In this document: piece by piece, positions 46,650-57,500 of the stretch | Layout of the letters: every line of letters starts with the position of its first letter | Position numbering within the stretch: the stretch's first letter is position 1 | Source of the DNA: Candidatus Cryptobacteroides onthequi | GTDB lineage: Bacteria > Bacteroidota > Bacteroidia > Bacteroidales > UBA932 | Reading direction: 5' to 3' | Assembly (NCBI GenBank): GCA_018066125.1 | Contig: JAGHSA010000051.1 | Location: forward strand, 31,497-95,496 | Length of the DNA stretch: 64,000 nucleotides | Notes under the pieces: model-generated | What the model saw: the letters and a program-made list of their open reading frames with translations, nothing else | The model's database searches: none | Told to the model about the DNA's origin: nothing | Program-made: the position numbers and the translations under genes

Positions 46650-49646
46650 TCAGAGACCGAGAATCTCGGCCGCGTATCTCGCATAGTGTCCCTGAAGCGA
46701 ATATGCGTACCTCATGAGGGTTTCCTCGCCGAGGCCGTTCTTGTCGCCGCACATGTAGAGCGCACGGGCTACATGGAGCTCCTTGAGCGCCTTGTTCCTG
46801 AATGTCACGTCTATGGTATTCGGAACGTTCATGTCGCGCGCCTCTGTATAATTGCTGACAGCATGATATCTCATGCCAGGCATGGTGAGCATGGCGTACA
46901 ATGTGTCGGCGGCCTTGGTGCTGCCGATGTTCTCCGTTGCCATGGCAATGGCGCGGAAGTGTGAGAAATAATCCTCCGGGAAGAGCATCCTTGCCTTGTC
47001 GAGGACGACGTCCAGTGAAGCTTCATCTCCAGACCTTCCGAGGGCGATGATGAGAGAGTCGAGACGGCTCATGCACATGCCGAACTGGTGCATGCCCTTG
47101 TAGTGCCATCCTTCATCCCATTCCCTGGTCTGGGCGATCTTGTCACGGAGCACCGGTGCATACTGTGAGTCGCCGAGGATACAGAGAACGCTTGCGTAAT
47201 TGACCTTTGCTTCACCTTCAGCAGACTTGATCTGCTCTCTTACAAGCTTCTTGCAGAGTTCGGTGTCGGTAAGGAGGACGCCAAGTCCGTCATAGTTGTT
47301 GGCCACGCTCTTTGCCGCAGCCTTCATCTCTTTGAGACTGAATCCCTTGAACTCCTTGTCCGAAAGTACACGTTCAGGAAGATTGCCTATCTCCACGAGA
47401 TGTTTCTGAACCTTCTTCATGTCCACTTTCCTGACAGACACACCTTCCTTCACCGCCATCGAGCAGAGGTATCCGACAGCGTATCCCTGGTTCTGGAGAC
47501 ATGGCTGCATGCGGATGACCGGCATGGCATCGCGGTGGGCGCTGGCTCCGAGGCCAGTGGTGAGAATGCCGTCAAGGCCCTTAGGAAGAAGTGCGCGGAG
47601 AGGCACGTCTGCGTCGTAGATGGTATGCCTTGCCATAGGCGGGCTGAGGATGAAGTACGGATCCACGATCATGCCGTGAGTATCGAACGAACTCTTGTGA
47701 TATGAGATGGTATCAGGATATCTGCGGTGATTGAGGACGTCATAGACTGAGATGACATACTCTCCGACGACACGTCTGCGCTCGCGGGTCTGCGGCATCT
47801 TGACCATGTCGTAGCTGTTTCTGAACTTCTCCTTGGACTGAACGAAGACACGTGAGACATCGAGGATGTCTGTATCGTCGATGAAGAGCCAGTCATTGTT
47901 GGCATAGTAGTCACCCGGATCCTTCTTGCCCATGCCGGCACCCTGGACTGCGAGTGTCTTCTTGCCGGTGTAGTCGTATTCGGCGCCGGCCGCAATGGCG
48001 ATGTCAGCGCTTCCGGTGGAGTCTATGAGGACCTTGGACAGGATGACGCCGCGGCCTTCAGGAGTCGCCACGACGAGTCCCTTGACCTTGTTGTCTTCCA
48101 CAAGGGCGCCGCAGCCCAGCACACCGTACCAGAGCTCTCCGCCCGCCTTGAGGAACTCGCTCCTGTACCATTCCTGCTTCCAGTCGCCTATGTTGTGGCC
48201 GTCCTTGGATGGCTGGCGCGGATGGTCTGCCGGAGCTATTTCTCTCGCAGCCTTGTCGATGACGCTTGTGAATCCGCCACGGTAACCGTCCCAGTAGACT
48301 CCGATGAGGCCGAGCGTCGAAAGACCGCCCAGTCCGTGAAGATACTCGAGCATGAGTGTCTTCGACCCGTGACGTGCTGCAGAAAGTCCGGCAGGTGCGC
48401 CTGCCGTACCACCGCCGAGGACGATCACATCATAGCTGCCGAGTACAGGAAGGGCACCCTTTCCGCACTCGACGTACTCCTGATCCTTGTAGGTACGGAG
48501 AGGCACGAGGAATTCTCCGATGCGGCCGAAGTCATTGGCATTGGCCTGAGACTGCTTCACAGTCACAGCCTTTGCGGCCTTCTGAGCCTTCACCTGATCG
48601 GAGATGGACTCGCCGAGCATCTCGCCGAGGGTCATGGCCTGCACCGGCCTCATGAGCGCTTCGGCATCCTTGCGGGACATGTCGGCGCATGGTCCGAGGA
48701 CATAGAGGTTTTTCAACCCGGCAGGCTTCATCGCTCCGACAGGGATACCGCGGATCGAGCGTGAACCTCCGGCATACGGAGTCTCTGACTTGATGCTCTG
48801 CTGCGGGATGTACCACAGAAGGTCGGAGCTGTCCACCTGATCCGGATCCCACACGAGTGTGCGTGCCTTCTGCTCTGCCGCCATGATTTCGGCGTATGTT
48901 CCAGCCTTGATCTCATGAGCGACAGTATATCTTGTCACAGGGTAGGTCTTGCCATTGAATTCGAATGGCATAGGGAAGGCCTCAGATCTCACGATGCCTT
49001 CTTTTGATACAGCCTTGTTGCCGACTACTGTGAACTGGAATTCGCAGATTCCAGGAACGAACGATGTGAATCCGGCGCCTGCCATCCTTGCGACCGAAGC
49101 TTCATGTGTGGCATCGATGACCACCTTGGAGCGCACGGCCTGGCGGCCGGAACGGTTCACGATGACAACGCCGGCCACATTGCCGGATGCGTCTGTGAGG
49201 ACGTTTGTCACATAGCTGCTGTAGAGGAATGCGACACCGCTGTCGATAAGGGTATCCTCTAGCGTCTTTTTCACTTTCATCGGGGTCGGATATCCCTTTT
49301 CAGGAAAAATCTTTTCGGCAAGCGCTGTCTCCATCCTGTCTTCCTTGTCCGTGTCGAAAAGGAATGATCCGCAGATGTCATCTCCAAGGTAAGGGAGACC
49401 GGCTGCGAGGAAGACCTTAAGTCCACTCTTTGCAGCTGCTGCTGCGGCTGCCACGGCACGGGAGCTTCCTCCGACGATGACCATATCCACATCAGCGAAT
49501 ACTGGAATCTTCCTGCCCTTTTCAAGGGCGAAATTCTCATCTGGAACGACGGCTTCTATGTTTGCCTTCGCATTGGCCACATTGCCAAGGGCAAAGAGGG
49601 CGCCGCTGGCAGCTGAGACCTTTAGAAATTCTCTTCTGGTAAGCAT
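46650..49646 (-). CDS. Tat-exported double FAD-oxidoreductase with helical C-terminal domain (copy 1)
   Basis: Product of 998 residues. The start MLTRREFLKVSAAS has a twin-Arg motif and hydrophobic stretch, so it was chosen over a longer frame running 79 codons upstream. The first FAD-like half (about 50-380) has a degenerate nucleotide loop, VIVGGSSRAVAAAA, in place of GxGxxG. The second half (about 404-780) is classical, VIVLGGGTAGAPAG with the GGLSTLG region, PF12831-like (FAD_oxidored). The last ~200 residues are helical, HEAT-like. The substrate is unknown. It lies 19 bases after the stop of its paralogue (49666-52659) and is the last gene of the PUL. Confidence 0.85.
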   Translation of the reverse strand: MLTRREFLKVSAASGALFALGNVANAKANIEAVVPDENFALEKGRKIPVFADVDMVIVGGSSRAVAAAAAAAKSGLKVFLAAGLPYLGDDICGSFLFDTDKEDRMETALAEKIFPEKGYPTPMKVKKTLEDTLIDSGVAFLYSSYVTNVLTDASGNVAGVVIVNRSGRQAVRSKVVIDATHEASVARMAGAGFTSFVPGICEFQFTVVGNKAVSKEGIVRSEAFPMPFEFNGKTYPVTRYTVAHEIKAGTYAEIMAAEQKARTLVWDPDQVDSSDLLWYIPQQSIKSETPYAGGSRSIRGIPVGAMKPAGLKNLYVLGPCADMSRKDAEALMRPVQAMTLGEMLGESISDQVKAQKAAKAVTVKQSQANANDFGRIGEFLVPLRTYKDQEYVECGKGALPVLGSYDVIVLGGGTAGAPAGLSAARHGSKTLMLEYLHGLGGLSTLGLIGVYWDGYRGGFTSVIDKAAREIAPADHPRQPSKDGHNIGDWKQEWYRSEFLKAGGELWYGVLGCGALVEDNKVKGLVVATPEGRGVILSKVLIDSTGSADIAIAAGAEYDYTGKKTLAVQGAGMGKKDPGDYYANNDWLFIDDTDILDVSRVFVQSKEKFRNSYDMVKMPQTRERRRVVGEYVISVYDVLNHRRYPDTISYHKSSFDTHGMIVDPYFILSPPMARHTIYDADVPLRALLPKGLDGILTTGLGASAHRDAMPVIRMQPCLQNQGYAVGYLCSMAVKEGVSVRKVDMKKVQKHLVEIGNLPERVLSDKEFKGFSLKEMKAAAKSVANNYDGLGVLLTDTELCKKLVREQIKSAEGEAKVNYASVLCILGDSQYAPVLRDKIAQTREWDEGWHYKGMHQFGMCMSRLDSLIIALGRSGDEASLDVVLDKARMLFPEDYFSHFRAIAMATENIGSTKAADTLYAMLTMPGMRYHAVSNYTEARDMNVPNTIDVTFRNKALKELHVARALYMCGDKNGLGEETLMRYAYSLQGHYARYAAEILGL

Positions 49647-49665
49647 TATCTGTCGTTTAATCTGT

Positions 49666-52659
49666 TTATGATTTCTTTCCCAAACTTTCCCACGCGAAGC
49701 GTGCGTAGTGTGCTTCCTGTCCGGAAGCATAGTTCTCCAGGATGCGTGCTCCAAGGCCGTCCATGTCCCCGCAGAGGTAGAGTGCACGGGCAAGGAATAT
49801 CTCTTTGAGCGCCTTGTTTCTGAGAGAGTCCTCAAGGATGTACACGCCGTCATTGATATTGAGAGCGACCTTCCGGGTGGCATCCTTCTGATCGGAGATA
49901 TGATGTCCGGTCATGCCTTCCATACTCAGGAGTGAGTGGAGAACCGGTGCTGCCGATGAGGAGCCGATCTGCTCCAGGGCCTCGGACACGGCCCTGAAAT
50001 GTGAGAACTCACTCTCCGGCCTGAGTTTCGATGCCAGCCTGAGTATCTCCGGAACGGATTCGGCGCACCTGCATTTTCCGAGAGCCATCACATAATTGTC
50101 AAGACGGCTCACACTGAAGCCGAACTGATGCATGCCTCTGTAATTCCAGCCCTTGTCCCAGCCTTCAGCAGACTTCACCGCATCAAGCACACACCCGGCT
50201 CCTTCCTTGCAGCCCAGCATGGCAAGGACATTGGCATAGCATATCCTGTTCTCAGGGGCAGCCTTCTTCAGGGCCTTTCTGAGCGCCGGAATGGATTTCT
50301 CCGTATCGGCAAGGATGACTTCAAGCCCGGCATATCCTTCAGGAAGCGATGCGATAGCCTTCTCCAGTCCCTGCACAGTAACGATCTGCATGTCCGACTC
50401 ATCGAGGACCTCCTGTGGAAGTGTACCTTTCTCCACCAGACGCTTCTGGATGGCTTTGACATCGACATCCCTGATGTCATAGAGCATGGCCTTGGCAGCC
50501 TCTGAAGCTATGAGACCGGCAGCATATCCCTGATTCTGGAGATCAGGCTGCATGCGGACCACCGGCATGGCATCGCGGTGGGCGCCGCTGCCGAGTCCTG
50601 TCACCATCACACCGCACATGCCCTTCGGAAGGAGGGAGCGCAGAGGCATCTTGACCTCATAGTGGGTACGGCCGCGGTCCGGTGGATTGACTGTGAAGAA
50701 TACGTCTTCAGTATAGCCGTGTGTGTCGAAGTTGCTTATGTGGAATGAGACAGTGTCACTATAGGTTCTCTGGCTCATCATGTCATAGACGGACACATTG
50801 TAGTCTGCGATGATACGGCGTCTCTCGCGGGTCTGCGGGAGCTTTCCTATGTCATAGTACCCCTGGTTCTTGACCCTGCACTGGATGAAGAGGCGGGTGA
50901 CATCTGTGATGTCCGTGTCGTCGATGAATGTCCAGTCGTTGTTGTTGTAGTGATCGAGCGGGGTGAATTTCGGAAGGCCGGCACCCTGGATAGCGAGGCT
51001 GTGCTTTCCTGTATATTCATATCCGGCACCCGCCGCAATGGCGACGTCTGCACTTCCCGTCGAGTCTATCACACAGCGGGCGCGCACGATGCCGCAGCCG
51101 AACGGTGTGCAGACAAGCACGCCTTCAACCCTGTTGCCACGTACGAGAGTGCCGCAGACAGTAGAGTGGAACCATATGTTTCCGCCAGCCTTGAGGATCT
51201 CGCTGCGGAACCACTCGGCCTTCCAGTCAGGGGCCCACTCGGAAGCATCCGGCTTCACATGGCGTTTGTGGCCGGACGGTGCGATTTCGAGCATGGCCTT
51301 GTCTATCTCGGCGGTAAAACCCTTGCGGTAGCCCGCCGTATATCTTCCGATGAAGCCATAGGTGCCGACTCCTCCGAAACCATGGAGATATTCGAGCACG
51401 AGCACACGGCTTCCATTGCGGGCTGCACTGATGGTCGCAGGGGCGCCCGCTGTACCGCCTCCGACGACAAGCACGTCATAATTTCCCAGAACAGGAATGC
51501 TGCCGCCGGAGAATCCGGCGATAGCGAATGGGGTGACAGGGCGTGCGTTCCCGACCGTCCTGACACTGCAGGATCTGTCACCATCCATTGAAGATGAAAC
51601 GATACTGAGCTCTGAGGCCGGTTTCATCTCATGAGCCCTGGCAGCGGCTGCCGCGCCGATCCTGTCACCGGTGGCCATCATCACTGCCGGTTCCATCATC
51701 TCCTCGACCTTGTCGCGCGGAATGGATGCCGAAGGGCCCAGGACATAGAGGTTTGCCATATCATCAGGCTGCCATGCATCTCTGCTGTCCATGTATGATG
51801 ACGGCACATAGAACGGAACATCGCTGCTGTCGCACTGTTCGATGTCCCACGTAAGGCTGCGGATGGCCTGCTCGGCTTTCATGAGAGAGTCATATGACTC
51901 ATCCTCCAGCGGCAGGTCAATGCTGTACCGGATGGCTCTGTAGCTCTTGTTGTTTGTATTGAAGGCTGGAAAGAGCTGCTCCGCCTTTACTATCTCTGAT
52001 GCTTCCTTCAGCTCGTTTCCGACAACTGTATGGAGGAAGCGGTGTGTGCCGGCCACGAATGGATGGAAAGGAACTCCCGCCATTCTGGCCACCGTGGCAT
52101 GAGGGGTGGCATCGATGATGACTTTCGCCCTGACGGCCTGTATGCCCGAGCGGTTTGCCATGCAGATGCCGGAGAGAACGCCGTTGCCGTCCTTTATGAC
52201 GCCGGCGACCTGGGTGCTGTAGAGGAAGTCGATGCCGTTGTCAAGCATCTCCTGCTCGAGTACACTCTTGACATGCAGAGGAAGTGGAGCTATGGTGCTC
52301 GGGAACAGTTTTGAGAAGAGAGCACATCCGCTCTCATGCACCTTCGGCCAGAACATGAATGAGCCGCATACGTCCTCTCCGGCGTAAGGGAGAGATGAGA
52401 TGACAAAGACTCTGGCACCTTTCCCGGCCGCTGCCGAAGCGGCTGCTATACCTGAGGCGGTGGCACCGACCACAAGGACATCGACATCCTTCCAGACCGG
52501 AAGCTGTCCGGCCTCCTGCCAGATCTGTGAGGGGCTGTCTTCTGCCGATATCAGGACAGGTCCTGACTTGTGTTTCTCAGTAAAAGCAAAAACAGGACGG
52601 AACGTAACCATCGCACTTCCTGCGGCAATGGTCTTCAGGAATGATCTTCTGTCAGTCAT
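49666..52659 (-). CDS. Tat-exported double FAD-oxidoreductase with helical C-terminal domain (copy 2)
   Basis: Product of 997 residues, a paralogue of the next gene with the same layout. MTDRRSFLKTIAAG is the twin-Arg signal. The first FAD half has VVGATASGIAAASAAA (middle Gly missing) and the LPYAGEDVCGSFMFW block that both copies share. The second half has VLVVGGGTAGAPAT and LEYLHGFGGVG. The helical C-terminus shares RNKALKEI and ARALYLCGDMDGLG with copy 1. A strong terminator (52673-52714) lies between SusD and this gene, so its expression relative to SusC/SusD may be reduced. The substrate is unknown; oxidation or epimerisation of a sugar or polyol is possible. Confidence 0.85.
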   Translation of the reverse strand: MTDRRSFLKTIAAGSAMVTFRPVFAFTEKHKSGPVLISAEDSPSQIWQEAGQLPVWKDVDVLVVGATASGIAAASAAAGKGARVFVISSLPYAGEDVCGSFMFWPKVHESGCALFSKLFPSTIAPLPLHVKSVLEQEMLDNGIDFLYSTQVAGVIKDGNGVLSGICMANRSGIQAVRAKVIIDATPHATVARMAGVPFHPFVAGTHRFLHTVVGNELKEASEIVKAEQLFPAFNTNNKSYRAIRYSIDLPLEDESYDSLMKAEQAIRSLTWDIEQCDSSDVPFYVPSSYMDSRDAWQPDDMANLYVLGPSASIPRDKVEEMMEPAVMMATGDRIGAAAAARAHEMKPASELSIVSSSMDGDRSCSVRTVGNARPVTPFAIAGFSGGSIPVLGNYDVLVVGGGTAGAPATISAARNGSRVLVLEYLHGFGGVGTYGFIGRYTAGYRKGFTAEIDKAMLEIAPSGHKRHVKPDASEWAPDWKAEWFRSEILKAGGNIWFHSTVCGTLVRGNRVEGVLVCTPFGCGIVRARCVIDSTGSADVAIAAGAGYEYTGKHSLAIQGAGLPKFTPLDHYNNNDWTFIDDTDITDVTRLFIQCRVKNQGYYDIGKLPQTRERRRIIADYNVSVYDMMSQRTYSDTVSFHISNFDTHGYTEDVFFTVNPPDRGRTHYEVKMPLRSLLPKGMCGVMVTGLGSGAHRDAMPVVRMQPDLQNQGYAAGLIASEAAKAMLYDIRDVDVKAIQKRLVEKGTLPQEVLDESDMQIVTVQGLEKAIASLPEGYAGLEVILADTEKSIPALRKALKKAAPENRICYANVLAMLGCKEGAGCVLDAVKSAEGWDKGWNYRGMHQFGFSVSRLDNYVMALGKCRCAESVPEILRLASKLRPESEFSHFRAVSEALEQIGSSSAAPVLHSLLSMEGMTGHHISDQKDATRKVALNINDGVYILEDSLRNKALKEIFLARALYLCGDMDGLGARILENYASGQEAHYARFAWESLGKKS

Positions 52660-52672
52660 CTTTATCTAAAAT

Positions 52673-52714
52673 AAAAAAAAGCACAGGAAAGGCCGACATG
52701 TGCCTTTCCTGCGC
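52673..52714 (-). terminator. Intrinsic terminator inside the PUL, after susD
   Basis: CAGGAAAGGC (52684-52693) pairs perfectly with GCCTTTCCTG (52702-52711), extended by GC/GC. On the minus strand eight T residues follow (52680-52673). It sits between the SusD stop and the start of the double FAD gene. Confidence 0.9.
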
Positions 52715-52725
52715 GATTCATGATA

Positions 52726-54567
52726 TTAATATCCAGGGTTCTGCGTGATATTGTCGTTGATGAGCATATCGGCAGCCGGGATAGGCCAGAGGTAGTTCTT
52801 CTTAGAGTCGAAACTCATCTTGAAGAATACTGTGATGTACTTGTCAACTGCATATGCGAGATCTGGAAGACCGTCCTCGTCAATCTTTGGAACACCACCG
52901 AGAGGGTAGCATCCGTTATCCCAGTTGTCAAGGAGAGCCTCGAAATCAGCTGCGAGAGTGATGTTGGACTCTGAACCTCTCTTGCCGTTCCAGTTTGCAG
53001 CACCTGAATAGGTACGTGGAAGGTAGTACATAGCGGTGTTGTGAGTCTTCTCAGCGATCTTCCAGCGAAGGAGGTCTCTGTAGCGCATACCCTCGAATGG
53101 GAATTCCATACGGCGCTCCATGCGGATGATCTTGCGGAGCTGAGCCTGGGTCTTACCTGCGACAGTCACTGTAGGGCACTCGATACCTGTTCCGTTGTAA
53201 GCACGTGCGCGAACGAGGTTGAGAGTCTTGTCGACATCTGCCTGAGTGAGCTGTCCGAGCTCGTTCTTGGCTTCAACATAGTTCATGAGAATCTCTGCAT
53301 AGCGGAGATATGGGAATACGTTGTCTGAAGCAAGACCGTTTGAATTGAAGTCGAGCCAGCAGTCCTTCACATACTTCCTCATCGGGAGACCGGTGTAGAC
53401 TGAGTGAAGCTGTGTTCCCTTGGTATCGTTGGTTGTACGCATCTTCTTTGTAGCAGAGTCATAAACCTGTGTAACGTATGGGTTGCAGGTGAACTCGACT
53501 CCGAGGTAGAGATAGTCAGGATACTTCTCAGCGAATGTACCGTCAAGCTTTGATGCGTTGTACTCCTCCCAGTCTGCAGAATATGGAGTCTTGAAAGGCT
53601 GGATGGTGTACTTCATACGAGGGTCACGGTTGTTGAATGGATCCCTGTAGTCGTAGAGAGGTGACTCGTCGATAGGGAGACCGTCAGTACAGAGGTATGA
53701 GCAGTAAAGCTGATAAGAAGGACCGCGGTTTGTGTGCGCACCGAAGGTACGGAGGCAGAAGTTGCGGACGCAAGAGAACGGACCTACGCCGTAAGGGACG
53801 CTGAGATCACCTCTGAACCAGAAGATGAGCTCGTCTGAGTAATCTGCCTGGAAGAGCTTGAGGTAGTTGTCATGAAGCTTGTAGACACCGAGTTCCATAC
53901 ACTTCTGAGATGCGTCTGCAGCGATTGCCCAGTCGCTCTGCTGCATGGCGAAGCGGCTCTTGAAACCGAGAGCGGCACCCTTTGAAAGACGTGACTGACC
54001 TGAATACTTTGCAGGGAGCATTGAAGCTGCCTTGTCGAAGCACTCATATGCGAATGCCATAACCTCAGCCTTAGGAGAACGTGCGAGATTGTATGCATCC
54101 TCGAGCTGCATAGGCTCCTTGGCAAGGATGACATCACCCCAGTAAGTAACGAGCTCACCGTAGCAGAATCCGAGGAAGCAGTAAGCCTCACCGAGATACT
54201 GGTTCTTCTTTGCATCGGAAATGCCTGGAGCAGATCCGTTTTCAAGATCGGTGATGAGCTTGAGGGAGCGGCTGATACCCTTGTAGAGGGCTGACCAGCG
54301 GTTCTTTGAATATGAAGACTCTGAAGTCATGGTACCCTGGGTAACCTCATCCGGTTTGTCACGATAGAGCATATCGTCATCCCAGTAGAACTCATCGATA
54401 GGGAAGAAGTCTGGACGATACCAGTCATTAATGGTCATCTCGATCTCAGTCTCATTGGTATTCCAGTTTCCTGAAGCAAGATCTGAGAGCGGCTTGATAT
54501 CAAGGTCGCAGGATACGAAAGCAGCTGCGGCGATTGTACCGAGAATATATTTTGCAATATGTTTCAT
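52726..54567 (-). CDS. SusD/RagB-family glycan-binding lipoprotein
   Basis: Surface glycan-binding partner of a SusC transporter, 613 residues. The lipoprotein signal ends at Cys20 (AAFVSCDLD). TPR-type helices (ISRSLKLITDLENGS, YLGEAYCFLGFCYGELVTYWG) and the later SusD blocks (PYLRYAEILMNYVEAKNELG, IIRMERRMEFPFEGMRYRDLLRW) are clear. It follows SusC by 12 bases. Specificity cannot be read from sequence; GH92 next door suggests mannose-containing glycans. Confidence 0.95.
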   Translation of the reverse strand: MKHIAKYILGTIAAAAFVSCDLDIKPLSDLASGNWNTNETEIEMTINDWYRPDFFPIDEFYWDDDMLYRDKPDEVTQGTMTSESSYSKNRWSALYKGISRSLKLITDLENGSAPGISDAKKNQYLGEAYCFLGFCYGELVTYWGDVILAKEPMQLEDAYNLARSPKAEVMAFAYECFDKAASMLPAKYSGQSRLSKGAALGFKSRFAMQQSDWAIAADASQKCMELGVYKLHDNYLKLFQADYSDELIFWFRGDLSVPYGVGPFSCVRNFCLRTFGAHTNRGPSYQLYCSYLCTDGLPIDESPLYDYRDPFNNRDPRMKYTIQPFKTPYSADWEEYNASKLDGTFAEKYPDYLYLGVEFTCNPYVTQVYDSATKKMRTTNDTKGTQLHSVYTGLPMRKYVKDCWLDFNSNGLASDNVFPYLRYAEILMNYVEAKNELGQLTQADVDKTLNLVRARAYNGTGIECPTVTVAGKTQAQLRKIIRMERRMEFPFEGMRYRDLLRWKIAEKTHNTAMYYLPRTYSGAANWNGKRGSESNITLAADFEALLDNWDNGCYPLGGVPKIDEDGLPDLAYAVDKYITVFFKMSFDSKKNYLWPIPAADMLINDNITQNPGY

Positions 54568-54579
54568 GATCTTAGAGAA

Positions 54580-57500
54580 TTAGAAGTTGATGTTAAGACC
54601 AAAGATGTAAGAAGACATGATGAGGTCACCTGAACGGTTCCACTCTGGGTCATATCCCTTTGGATACTTCGAGAATGCAGGAAGGTCATTGCAAGAAACA
54701 TAGAATCTGAGAGAGTTGATCTTGATCTTCTGGGTCAGGTTCTGAGGGATGGTATATCCGAGAGTGATATCCTTCACGCGCATGTAAGCGCCGTTGAAGA
54801 GATAGAAATCACTTGCACCGTAGACATTGGCTGTGTTGGTGGTGAATGCAGGATACTTAGCCTTTGCATTCTGCTCATCTGTTGCGAATGGGCTCCAGTG
54901 GCTGTCATAAGCAACCTTAGGGCAAGCATAAGCCTGGAGGTTGAAAGGCTGTACAGGCCATGACCAGTATGAACGCTGGTGGCCGATACCCTGGAGTGAG
55001 AGGTTGAAGTCGAAGCCCTTCCAGTTTGCGAAGAATGAAGCGCCATACTGGTACTCAGGGAGTGAGTTTCCGAGCTTCACCTTATCTGCATCGTTGATCA
55101 CGTTGTCATCGTTCTGGTTGACATACTTGATGCATCCAGGCTTGTCATTGCCGTTGACGGTAGCGATCTTGCTGCCGTCTGCGTTCTTCATACCTGCCTC
55201 ATTGAGAATGATGCCGTCACTCTCCCACATGTACCACTCCTGATAGTAAGAACCCTCCTCGATGAGCTTGTTGCCAGAGATGTTGCGTCTGTCTGACATG
55301 TAACCCATCTTTGAACGGTAATCAGAGAGGTTGAAGCTAGCGCCGTATGCAAAGTCGCCGATCTGGTCGTTCCAAGCGATCTCAAACTCCCAACCTGTGG
55401 TGTGCATGTCAGCCACATTGTACTTAGGTGCGTTGTAACCGAAGTAGAGAGGGAATCCGATGTACTCGAGCATGTCTGTGGTCTTCTTGTAGTAGACGTC
55501 ACCAGAGAAACGGAGTCTGCTGTCAAGAGCTGAGAGATCGAGACCGAGGTCGTATGATGTGGTGGTCTCCCATGTGATGTCATTGAAAGCGTAGTCCATC
55601 TGATAGCCGGTCTGTGCGAGCTCGACTGAACCTGCTGTTGTAGGGAGGTAAGCTGTACCGAGGCTGAGGGTAGCCATGTAAGGGAAGTAGTTTCCACTGA
55701 TCTGCTCGTTACCGAGCTGACCTGCAGAAGCGCGGAGCTTGAGGGTGTTGATGCCATTGACATTGAACCAAGGCTCCTCAGAGATCACCCAACCTGCAGA
55801 TACAGATGGGAATGTTCCCCAGCGGTAACCGTTTGCGAAACGAGAAGAAGCATCAGCACGGACGTTTGCCTGGAGGAGGTACTTGTTGGCGTAAGAGTAC
55901 ATGATACGGCCGAATACAGAGTTGTATGCCTGATGGTTTCCGACACCTGTATTGTACTGATAATCCTCAGGACCTACGCTGAGATAAGGATATGCATCAA
56001 GAGAGTAGTTGGTTCTCTTTGCAGAAACGTTTGCATACTCATAGTAGTAGCCCTCATAACCTGCCATTGCATTAAATGAATGCTTCTTGGCATCGAGCTT
56101 ATAGTTGGCGTAGAACTGTGTGGTAAGGCTGCGGCTGGAGTTTCTGAGCTCCTGAACCTGAGTAGAGCCATACTGTGTGGCAGGCTTATAGTCGCCACCT
56201 GAGTCACGGAGTTTGAAACCTACACTGTGATCCTTCTCCTCGAAGAACATGAGTGATGGAGCGACAGCTGCAGAGACTGTGAGACCCTTGAGGAGGGTGA
56301 AGTCGAGCTGGAGCTTGGAAGCAAGGTTGTAGGTATCGTCAAGCTTCTTGCCTGCGAGATCCATGGCTGCGATAGAGTTGTCACCAGACTTTCCGTATGC
56401 GTACTCACCATCTGCATACCAGATAGGGTAGATAGGTGCACGGAACATGAGAGACTGAAGGATAGAACCCTCCTGGAAATGAGGAGCAGTCTTTGAACCG
56501 TAGGTGATGTTCACGTCAGCAGATGCGTGGATCCACTCGTTGACATTGTAGTCGTTGTTTGAACGGATGTTGAAACGCTTGTAGTTCTGCTTTGGTGAAA
56601 GACCGTCAGCGTCATAGTAGTTTACTGAGAAGTTGGTCTTCAGCTTGCTGGTACCTCCTGAGAGGTTGAATGAATGACGCTTGTGTGTAGCTGACTTTGC
56701 GAGACCTGCGCTCATCCAGTCTGAATCCGGATAGAGATCTGGATCCTTGATATGGTTCTGTGCATAGTTCTCGATGTAGTCCTTTGCATACTGAGAGTAC
56801 TGGCTGGTAGCACCGCCATTGTAAGACACCTCATTGAGACCCTGCATCCAGTCGATAGAACCGATGAATTCAGGACGTGCAGTAGGAGTGTCGACACCAT
56901 ACTCGAAACCGTAGCTGAGTCTGAGCTCGTTGATCTTTGCACGCTTGGTGGTGATGAGGATGACACCGGCAGCAGCGCGGGCACCATAGATGGATGCAGA
57001 AGCTGCGTCCTTGAGAACCTGAATGTCCTTGATGTTGTCAGAAGCTACATCATTGATGCTTCCCGGGATACCGTCGATGATGACGAGTGGGGCAGTGCTG
57101 GCTGTACTTGTGATACCGCGGACGATGATGGATGCGCTTGAGCTTGGGTCACCTGAAGAACGTGTAACCTGTACGCCGGCCATTGAGCCCTGGAGCTGGT
57201 TGGCAAGGAGAGGCTTGTTCTTGCTGGAGATGCGCTCTCCACCGAGAGATGAGGTAGCACCTGTGAGGTCTGACTTCTTGGCGGTACCGTAACCGATGAC
57301 GATGACATCGTCGAGGAGATTGACATCTTCCTCAAGGACAATGTTGAGAACAGATCCATCAGCAGGGACAACGACGTCCTTTGTGATGAATCCAACAGAA
57401 GAAACCTGCAGGGTCTGGCCTGGAGCTACAGCGATGGAGAAAAGACCATCGAAATCTGTAACTGTACCTTTGTCCTTATCCTGAAGGACAATGACACCTG

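Noticed and set aside
49647-49883. 79-codon N-terminal extension of the double-FAD copy 1
   Set aside because: It overlaps the end of the paralogous gene and precedes a clear twin-Arg signal that must be at the N-terminus.
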